Assembly (NCBI GenBank): GCA_964352025.1
Contig: CAYGPZ010000016.1
Span: forward strand, 1-64,000
Length of the DNA: 64,000 bases
Direction of reading: 5' to 3'
From: Hirschia sp964352025
GTDB lineage: Bacteria; Pseudomonadota; Alphaproteobacteria; Caulobacterales; Hyphomonadaceae
The notes below the pieces were generated by a model. That model worked only from the letters and a program-made list of their open reading frames with translations. It was not told the origin of the DNA and did not search any database. Below, one piece after another: positions 57,717 through 64,000 of this stretch (position 1 is its first letter; each line of letters begins with the position of its first letter). The position numbers and the translations under genes were made by a program.

Positions 57717-59702
57717 ATGTCTGATATTCAAACTGAAAACCCCACATCTTGTATTCTGCGTTTGCCACCGGATGCGATCAACCGTATCGCCGCTGGTGAA
57801 GTTGTTGAACGGCCAGCAGCCGCAGCCAAAGAGCTGATTGAAAACGCACTAGATGCTGGTGCCAAGCATGTTCGCATTTTGATTGAGGGCGGCGGGTTAT
57901 CCCGCATGGTTATTGAAGATGATGGGAAGGGCATGTCGGCAGAAGAATTGCCGATTGCGATTGAACGGCATGCAACATCAAAACTTCAGCCAGACGATGA
58001 TGGCCGCGTTGATCTTTTAAACATTCATACGCTTGGTTTCCGTGGTGAAGCCTTACCATCAATCGGCTCAGTATCGCGTATGACGATTACTTCGCGCGCC
58101 AAAGGTGCTGAAGAAGCTTACCAGTTACGTATTGAAGGTGGTCAGGTAGAAGGACCATCGCCCGCAGCATGGACGGGACTATCTGACAGCGGTACCCGCA
58201 TTGAAGTGCGTGACCTGTTTTTTGCGACACCTGCACGTTTGAAATTCATGAAGTCCGAACGCGCCGAAACAATGGCGCTAACCGACACTGTAAAGCGCTT
58301 GGCAATGGCCAATGCAGATATCGGTTTCGTATTAGAATCTAATGGTCGTAAGTCTATAAATCTTGCACCCGAAGAAGGTGCTTTTGAAGATGCCCGCCTT
58401 AAACGCCTTGGTGCGATTATGGGTAAAGAATTTCGTGAGAATGCCTGTGAAATTGATGCTGAACGTGAAGGTGTTTATGTTACTGGATTTGCTGGTCTCC
58501 CAACGCTCAATCGCGGGAATGCACAACACCAATACCTGTTTGTGAATGGGCGCCCTGTAAAGGACCGCTTGCTCAATGGTGTCATTCGAGCGGCCTATCA
58601 GGATTTTCTCGCACGTGATCGTCATCCAATGGCAGCACTATTTGTCGATCTGCATCCTGAATTTGTTGATGTGAACGTACACCCTGCCAAAACAGAGGTG
58701 CGTTTCAGGGATCCGGGAAACATTCGTGGTCTGCTCATCGGTGCACTGAGGCACACGCTTGCAGCAGCGGGGCATCGTGCCTCCACAACAGTTGCAGGTG
58801 ATGCGCTGGGGCGGGTCATTACGGAGACACAAGCGCGCCAAGCTGAAATGGATATGGGCCAGCAACCCGCCTTTCAGCAAGGAACAAATGTTCTGCAATC
58901 GACAATGGGACGTGGCCAATCTGGTGGACAATGGCGACCGCCAACACCGTCAGCGTCGCAAATAGATTCTTATATTGACGCGACGGGCCTAAATGGTGGG
59001 TTTCAAGAAAATCCAGCACCTCATTATCAGGGTGAAGCAGGTTCTTTTGAAGCAACTGAAGAAATGTCTGCGCGTGTCGAGCCAAACCAAATGGAAACGC
59101 AACAAGCTCAGGAATTGAGTAAATTTCCTTTGGGTGTCGCAAGGGCTCAGCTGCACGAAACCTATGTCGTCGCACAAACGAATGATGGAATTGTCATTGT
59201 CGATCAACACGCAGCGCATGAGCGGCTCGTTTATGAACGTATGAAAAAGCAGATGGAATTTGACGGTGTAAAACGTCAGGCTTTGCTTATTCCTGAAATC
59301 GTAGAACTAACTGAAGATGAAGCCATGCGGGTTCTTGCAAGGTCAGAAGAATTACAGGAACTGGGTCTGGAAATAGAACCCTTTGGCGTGGGCTGTATTG
59401 CTGTGCGCGCGACGCCAGCTTTGTTTGGGGATATGGATGCTGCTGGCCTCATTAAAGACCTAGCCGATGATTTTGCTGAATATGATGCTGGCCTAGCCCT
59501 TAAAGAACGCTTTGAAGAAGTTATGGGCAATATGGCATGTCGGGGGTCTGTGCGTGCTGGACGTCGACTAACTGGTGAAGAAATGAATTCACTTTTAAGG
59601 CAGATGGAAGAGACACCGCATTCAGGGCAGTGTAATCACGGACGTCCAACATATGTGGAATTGAAACTTGCCGATATTGAAAGATTATTTGGAAGACGCT
59701 GA
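57717..59702 (+). CDS. mutL: DNA mismatch repair protein MutL
   Basis: A 661-residue MutL. The GHKL ATPase has AAGEVVERPAAAAKELIENA, EDDGKGM, and TLGFRGEALPSI; a variable linker (Gln- and Pro-rich, residues about 370-455) leads to the C-terminal domain. The endonuclease motif VDQHAAHERLVYE, with ACRGSVRAG and GQCNHGRPT zinc-site residues, is intact, so it should be a nicking MutL, as expected without MutH. Its stop overlaps the next ATG. Confidence 0.96.
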   Translation: MSDIQTENPTSCILRLPPDAINRIAAGEVVERPAAAAKELIENALDAGAKHVRILIEGGGLSRMVIEDDGKGMSAEELPIAIERHATSKLQPDDDGRVDLLNIHTLGFRGEALPSIGSVSRMTITSRAKGAEEAYQLRIEGGQVEGPSPAAWTGLSDSGTRIEVRDLFFATPARLKFMKSERAETMALTDTVKRLAMANADIGFVLESNGRKSINLAPEEGAFEDARLKRLGAIMGKEFRENACEIDAEREGVYVTGFAGLPTLNRGNAQHQYLFVNGRPVKDRLLNGVIRAAYQDFLARDRHPMAALFVDLHPEFVDVNVHPAKTEVRFRDPGNIRGLLIGALRHTLAAAGHRASTTVAGDALGRVITETQARQAEMDMGQQPAFQQGTNVLQSTMGRGQSGGQWRPPTPSASQIDSYIDATGLNGGFQENPAPHYQGEAGSFEATEEMSARVEPNQMETQQAQELSKFPLGVARAQLHETYVVAQTNDGIVIVDQHAAHERLVYERMKKQMEFDGVKRQALLIPEIVELTEDEAMRVLARSEELQELGLEIEPFGVGCIAVRATPALFGDMDAAGLIKDLADDFAEYDAGLALKERFEEVMGNMACRGSVRAGRRLTGEEMNSLLRQMEETPHSGQCNHGRPTYVELKLADIERLFGRR

Positions 59703-60217
59703 TGACAAATACAGAAATTAAAACCCCGAAAACTCGTTTTGCATCTCGCGAAGGGTTTTCTGTCGTTGGGCTACGCAAACAGTTTGACGCGTCAGAAAAA
59801 GTAGAGGGTATTCCTGCGCTTTGGAAAGCATTTGGTCCTCAAATTGTCGAAGTCGAAAATGCGGTCACGGATGCTTGTTATGGTGTCATTGGTGCTAGTA
59901 ATCCTGACGGTGAAGTGGACTATCTGGCGGGTATCCGTGTGACGAGTTTTGAGGGCGTCGACAAGGGGTTTGACCGGATGGTCATTCCGGATCAAAAATA
60001 TCTGGTCGTTACGCATGAAGGGGATGTTGCAAATATTCAAGAGACTTGGAATTGGGCGTTTATGGAATACCCGAAAAGTCTAGGTCTTGAAATCATTGAA
60101 GTCTTTGCGATGACACCAGAGTTTGAAGTCTATGACGCGCGGTATAATCCGCAGACAAAAGAAGGCGAAATAGATATTTGGGTGCCCGTGCAGCCAGCTA
60201 TTTTTCCGGAGGTATAA
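59702..60217 (+). CDS. GyrI-like small-molecule-binding domain protein
   Basis: A 171-residue stand-alone effector-binding (GyrI/Rob-like, SOUL-fold) domain. GFSVVGLRKQF, IPALWKAFGP, CYGVIGASN, and the C-terminal YDARYNPQTKEGEIDIWVPVQ block fit the family. In other proteins this domain binds drugs or inhibits gyrase. ATG overlaps the mutL TGA, so translation is coupled. The functional link to mismatch repair is not obvious. Confidence 0.8.
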   Translation: MTNTEIKTPKTRFASREGFSVVGLRKQFDASEKVEGIPALWKAFGPQIVEVENAVTDACYGVIGASNPDGEVDYLAGIRVTSFEGVDKGFDRMVIPDQKYLVVTHEGDVANIQETWNWAFMEYPKSLGLEIIEVFAMTPEFEVYDARYNPQTKEGEIDIWVPVQPAIFPEV

Positions 60218-60250
60218 AAAAGGCCGCTTTTGCTAAAGCGACCTTTCTTT
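60215..60250. terminator. Bidirectional terminator between GyrI-like and phytase genes
   Basis: AAAGG-C-CGCTTT / AAAGCG-A-CCTTT forms a stem with one mismatch and loop TGCT. Runs of A and T on both sides allow termination in both directions. Confidence 0.82.
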
Positions 60251-60263
60251 GAATGCAATATTA

Positions 60264-61322
60264 TTATTTTAATTCAAGTGCTTGTTCGACTTCTCTCCAG
60301 TCGACAAGCTTGAAGTTCTGGTATGCTGCAGGGTCAGTATTTGCGTCATCCTGAACGACAAGTAGTCCAGCTGGAAGGTTGTCTCCAAAGCTAGCCGAGG
60401 ACACCGTCAGACCATCCGTGTGCGACACGGCATCAACTGTCGTATCTGAGTTTGTTACAATATTGAAAATACCGACTTTTTCAAATGGTGCGACGCGGTT
60501 ATAGACGACAAAGCGATCTGCAGCTTGAGCAGATACAACGACATAACCTGCGCCTTGTTCACCGACCCAGATATCAACGCCTTCGACATCCATGACCAAG
60601 CCTTGATCATTGGCGATTGTGTCCATGATTTCGCGGCTTACTTCCACACCATTGTCATGCGTGACACGCCAAAGGCCGTGCTCTTCCTCACCCAAAAACA
60701 AGATGTTGGCATCGTCATCATTTGCGCAGCCTTCCATTTGGCCACCAAAATTCCAAGTCGCGACTTCTTCCGCGCGGAAAGTGTCTAGGTCAATGCGGTG
60801 TACAATCACTTTGGCAGTTTTTGTATTTACAAAAGATAGAAGAGACCCATCTTCGCCAACACCCAAGCAATATCCATAGACTTCTGGTTCACTGACTGGA
60901 AAATCACCTACTGTTTTTACCGTTGCATTTGCTGCATCAATTTCCATCAACGTGATTGTGTTCGATGTACGGTTAGATGCTGCTGCAATGTGACGAACAC
61001 CATTTGCAGTTTGCACAGAGCGTACATCGACATTGTTGACGCGGCCTACAGGAAGATATTGCTTTTGCTGACCTTTTAAGTCGTAAACATAAATGCCTGA
61101 CTGTTTGTTTGTACCCAGAACTAGTGACTGGCTAGCATCATTTGGGTTGACCCAGATCGCCGGATCATCAGCAGCATCTTCATTGGTTTCAACGGCAGGC
61201 GTTTCGGCATATGCGGATATAGAAACCACGCCAAGTTCTTCATTAGACGCGTATTTAGGAGCGGTAGCACATCCAGTTATAGCGAAACTAGCGGCGGCCA
61301 AAAGTGTGAGGGCGAGCTTCAT
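60264..61322 (-). CDS. Beta-propeller phytase lipoprotein
   Basis: A 352-residue phytase of the calcium-dependent six-bladed beta-propeller type, which releases phosphate from inositol hexakisphosphate. Signal peptide with lipobox (FAITGCA) predicts a lipid anchor. Hallmarks: NEDAADDPAIWVNP, VLGTNKQSGIYVYDL, VEGVDIWV, and LLVVQDDANTDPA. It is co-oriented with the TonB receptor upstream of it, 100 bp apart with a hairpin between. Calcium-ligand Asp and Glu residues appear intact. Confidence 0.9.
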   Translation of the reverse strand: MKLALTLLAAASFAITGCATAPKYASNEELGVVSISAYAETPAVETNEDAADDPAIWVNPNDASQSLVLGTNKQSGIYVYDLKGQQKQYLPVGRVNNVDVRSVQTANGVRHIAAASNRTSNTITLMEIDAANATVKTVGDFPVSEPEVYGYCLGVGEDGSLLSFVNTKTAKVIVHRIDLDTFRAEEVATWNFGGQMEGCANDDDANILFLGEEEHGLWRVTHDNGVEVSREIMDTIANDQGLVMDVEGVDIWVGEQGAGYVVVSAQAADRFVVYNRVAPFEKVGIFNIVTNSDTTVDAVSHTDGLTVSSASFGDNLPAGLLVVQDDANTDPAAYQNFKLVDWREVEQALELK

Positions 61323-61365
61323 TTTTTCTTCCTTATTAGAAGGAGCGGTAGAAGATAAAATCAGA

Positions 61366-61401
61366 TTAGCCCACCAGTCAAAATTATGACTGATGGGCTA
61401 A
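61366..61401 (-). terminator. Hairpin between TonB receptor and phytase genes
   Basis: TTAGCCCA-C-CAGTCA / TGACTG-A-TGGGCTAA pairs over 14 bp with one mismatch; a T-rich stretch follows on the minus strand. It probably attenuates read-through from the receptor gene into phytase rather than blocking it fully. Confidence 0.7.
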
Positions 61402-61422
61402 ATTCTGAGCTATTTGACCAGC

Positions 61423-64000
61423 TTAGTAAGTGTAACGCAGACCCAATTTAGCTGTGTAACCATACTCATCATATTGAGACAGAGCGTGGCCATAAGGCGT
61501 TTTAAATACTGCGTGCTCTGGTTCGTCTGTGACGTTTGAAAGTTCACCAACAATTTTGAAGTTGTCAGTCAAAGCATATTTACCAGTTAGGTCGAGTTGG
61601 TAACGGCCTTTATAGTAACGGTCAGCACCAAGATCACTTGCGTCGATTTCGTCTAAGTACTCGCTGCGGTAAGACAGCGCTGCACGTAGATCCAATCCAT
61701 ATTTGTCATATCCAAGAACGAAATTAGCAATGTTTTCAGATGTTTTTGGAAGAGGAATTGAGCGAGTGTTTCCCTCTTCGTCGCGGTATGTTGTACTGCT
61801 GTCTAGAATTGTGTAGTTCGCACCTACAACTAAACCACCAAGCGCACCGGGAAGAATGTCTTCAAATGATTGCTGGTAGTTGAACTCAAGACCAACAACG
61901 GTTGCATCGTTCAAGTTTTCAAAAAATGTTGCTTCTTCGAAAGTTAGACCGAAAGCTTGGTATTCACCAGAAGTGTCGACGATTTCAGCAATTGTGTTTC
62001 TGATGTCTTTCATGAAGAAACCAACAGACAGAACACCTGTGTTAGAAGGGTAGTATTCAAGAGCAGCATCAAGGTTGTGAGCTTGCATACGGTTAAGTTC
62101 TGGGTTCCCGATGAAACCTGCTTCCCACTCGTTATCATCGTTTAATTCAAGCTCTGACGCCGGAGTTGATTGTTTCAGGCTTGGACGTGCGATGGAAGCG
62201 TAATAGGCCGCGCGTGCAACAATGTCTTTATTAATGTCAAATTTCGCATTTAGGCTTGGCAGGAAGTCAACATATGAGTTGCGTTCCGTTAAATACTCGG
62301 CGTAAATGCCTTCTTCAGCTTCACCTGCAACCAACGCACCTGATGGAGCATCTTCGACAAGGCCTTCAAATTCAGTGGTGAAGAATCCTTTACCTGTAAA
62401 GTCAGTTGCTTCTACACGTGCACCATAAGTTAGGAGCGTTGAACCAAAGTCCATTTGGGCCATCAAGTAAGTTGCGTAGATGTTTTCAAACGCTTTGTAT
62501 GTTTCACCCAATGAAGATAGAGCAGAATCTGTTGTGCTTTCTTCAAATGCGTTGAAGTTAGTGTCGAAGAAAGATCTTAGCTGATCTTCATCACCTGTTG
62601 GACCGTATGTGTCGATGACATAGTCAGGTGTGGTTGCAAAGTCTGCAAGTGTGCTGGACAAACCATCAAGGTCATCACCATACACACGAACGGTTGGATC
62701 GTAGCGCTTGTCTCTTAGGCGTGCTTTTACACCACCTTTAACGAACCCAGGGACACCGAATACGGCTCCGTCACGCTTGATGTCAAATCTAGCTGCAAAC
62801 TCGTTTGTTTCAGCAAGGCCGTCTGTTGTTTCAGCGCCTTCATATGCAAAGTCTTCAGCGTTGAAGAATGTTGCGCTCGATGATCCAGCGTCGATCACTG
62901 GAAGTGCTGTGTCAGCTATATTGTACGCGATTGCGTAGTCTGCGCCGTCGCCGCCTTCAACTTTGTTGCGGAATTCAATATCTAGGCGGCCTGGCTCTTC
63001 CTCTTCAGCGCGAGAATATGCGACCTGATAGTCAAATGTCAGAGCATTGTAGAATGTAGATCCACCCAATTGAACAGACCAGATGTCCTGTGTTTCCGTA
63101 CGGTTTTTAATGTCGCGGTCAACTTCGATTACGTAATCGTCGGAACTATCTGCATTCGCATTAAAGATTGCAATACCAGGTGTTGATGTATCGAAAATTG
63201 AACCTGCGGCAACATCACCATCTTCTAGGCCTTCGTCATTTGCCTTGAATTCTGTGCGGTGACGGATCTCTACATCTTCGAATGAGTTGTAAAGTGTACG
63301 TAGGTAAAGTTCGGTGTTTGAACCTAGACGGTAATCAAAGTTCAAAGCTGTTGAGATACGCTCACGTTCGATCTCGTAAAGGCGAAGTTCTAATTCTTCA
63401 GGGTAAAGAACGCCATCAGCGAATGCCCAGCCATCTCCTTCCTTGTTTTGTGTTGTGAAGTCACGCTTGTTGTATGCAAGTGAACCGGCAATACCCAATG
63501 TGTCGTTCAAGAAAGTCTTTGAAGCTGTCAAAGAAACTTTTGGTGTGAATTCTTCTGAGCTGTCTGAGTAAATTGCATCAGCTTTAGCTTTAACGAAAAG
63601 ACCATCTTTATCAAAAGCTGACATTGTCTTGATGTCGATCGTTCCACCTAGACCTTCACCATCCATGTCTGGCGTTTTAGACTTAGAGATTGAGATGCTG
63701 TCTAGGATGTCCGCGTCGATAACATCCAAAGCGACAGCGCGTGTACCTGATTCTGGAGCAGGGATGTTAACACCGTTTACAGATGTTAGGTTCAGACCTG
63801 AGTCCAGACCACGAATGTTAACAAAGCGGCCTTCACCTTGGTCGTTGGCAACAGAGATACCGGCAATACGACGTGCGCTTTCGGCAACGTTTTGGTCCGG
63901 GAATTGACCAAGAGCATCTGCTGAAAGAACTGCAATTAAGTTATCGGCAGCGCGTTGCTGGTTGATACCTGATAGTAGAGAACCACGCTGACCAACAACA
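61423..64000 (-). CDS. TonB-dependent outer-membrane receptor (5' end beyond window)
   Basis: The frame runs from a stop at 61423 to the right edge, giving about 859 visible residues. An ATG at 63729 is internal, because the sequence beyond it continues the plug domain (ADALGQFPDQNVAESARRI, RFVNIRGLDSGLN). The plug is followed by an outer-membrane beta-barrel with alternating acidic loops, ending in GYTAKLGLRYTY with a terminal aromatic, as barrels require. The plug resembles the TonB-Xanth-Caul type of Caulobacter and Xanthomonas. With phytase downstream it may import inositol phosphates or a calcium chelate; that is inference. The signal peptide and TonB box are outside the window. Confidence 0.9.
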   Translation of the reverse strand, partial: VVGQRGSLLSGINQQRAADNLIAVLSADALGQFPDQNVAESARRIAGISVANDQGEGRFVNIRGLDSGLNLTSVNGVNIPAPESGTRAVALDVIDADILDSISISKSKTPDMDGEGLGGTIDIKTMSAFDKDGLFVKAKADAIYSDSSEEFTPKVSLTASKTFLNDTLGIAGSLAYNKRDFTTQNKEGDGWAFADGVLYPEELELRLYEIERERISTALNFDYRLGSNTELYLRTLYNSFEDVEIRHRTEFKANDEGLEDGDVAAGSIFDTSTPGIAIFNANADSSDDYVIEVDRDIKNRTETQDIWSVQLGGSTFYNALTFDYQVAYSRAEEEEPGRLDIEFRNKVEGGDGADYAIAYNIADTALPVIDAGSSSATFFNAEDFAYEGAETTDGLAETNEFAARFDIKRDGAVFGVPGFVKGGVKARLRDKRYDPTVRVYGDDLDGLSSTLADFATTPDYVIDTYGPTGDEDQLRSFFDTNFNAFEESTTDSALSSLGETYKAFENIYATYLMAQMDFGSTLLTYGARVEATDFTGKGFFTTEFEGLVEDAPSGALVAGEAEEGIYAEYLTERNSYVDFLPSLNAKFDINKDIVARAAYYASIARPSLKQSTPASELELNDDNEWEAGFIGNPELNRMQAHNLDAALEYYPSNTGVLSVGFFMKDIRNTIAEIVDTSGEYQAFGLTFEEATFFENLNDATVVGLEFNYQQSFEDILPGALGGLVVGANYTILDSSTTYRDEEGNTRSIPLPKTSENIANFVLGYDKYGLDLRAALSYRSEYLDEIDASDLGADRYYKGRYQLDLTGKYALTDNFKIVGELSNVTDEPEHAVFKTPYGHALSQYDEYGYTAKLGLRYTY

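Noticed and set aside
1..64000. CRISPR arrays and insertion sequences
   Set aside because: No series of spaced direct repeats and no transposase-like reading frame was found; the only tandem repeat is inside ftsY.

Overview
The window reads as the chromosome of an alphaproteobacterium, most likely a marine, stalked or budding relative of Caulobacter in the Hyphomonadaceae/Maricaulales (perhaps Hirschia-like; this placement is inference). The evidence is a class I lysyl-tRNA synthetase, Coq7-type ubiquinone hydroxylase, a TipF-like flagellar c-di-GMP protein, the lgt-midA and ybjN-proC pairs, mtaB abutting ftsY, a split sdh locus, a TonB receptor of the Caulobacter/Xanthomonas type and clearly moderate GC content. 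Most of the sequence is dense core genome with short gaps; three or four short patches look accessory.

Layout. 1-7 kb: ftsY (cut by the left edge) and mtaB, then a xylose block (xylB-xylA facing a LacI-family regulator) and a convergent LuxR-type regulator. 7-9.4 kb: cupin, coq7, dsbB-like and exoD genes on the minus strand. 9.6-11.1 kb: tRNA-Leu(CAA) followed by AT-rich orphan genes. 11-16.7 kb: a glutamine amidotransferase, then sdhCDA, a strong terminator, a Suppressor-of-fused-domain gene, and sdhB as a separate unit. 16.7-31 kb: housekeeping (midA, lgt, ubiK, proC, a MarR/OmpR/EnvZ-like regulatory trio, ilvE, a Na/Ca exchanger, folate genes, sixA, an FMN-binding glutamate-synthase-like protein, DUF4105). 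30.7-31.6 kb: bacterioferritin and its ferredoxin partner. 31.7-34.6 kb: a CFI-box protein and lysS. 34.6-37.0 kb: a decayed accessory patch with a duplicated terminator fragment, small orphan genes, a gene killed by one in-frame stop and a lone S24 repressor. 37-40.5 kb: a Tat lipoprotein hydrolase, palindromic repeats, groESL with a CIRCE element. 40.9-46.5 kb: a chemoreceptor-PilZ fusion, DUF1244, a truncated csaA-like remnant, a DUF262/DUF1524 (GmrSD-like) nuclease gene, an FAH-family enzyme. 46.6-51.6 kb: a metal-site-less MBL-fold protein, a likely structured RNA with three CCCC-loop hairpins, tipF, a HAD hydrolase, cheZ and cheY. 51.7-60.2 kb: MaoC, ribF, ileS, lspA, a DUF3035 lipoprotein, mutL, a GyrI-like protein. 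60.2-64 kb: beta-propeller phytase and a TonB-dependent receptor cut by the right edge.

Links between genes. A 17-bp sequence, TTTGAGAATGATTTTCA, occurs identically upstream of sdhC and of the detached sdhB, and close relatives lie before bfd and bfr, so an iron regulator (Fur, or Irr) probably ties Fe-S respiratory enzyme production to iron storage. Motility is represented by the MCP-PilZ receptor, tipF, cheY and a CheZ with two C-terminal docking-type peptides. Phytase plus TonB receptor suggests scavenging of phosphate from phytate. The most novel items are the CCCC-loop RNA candidate (47.7 kb), the Sufu gene inside the sdh locus, the shared iron boxes, the DUF262/DUF1524 gene beside a truncated neighbour and the inactive MBL-fold protein. 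I found no CRISPR array, integrase, transposase or complete prophage.
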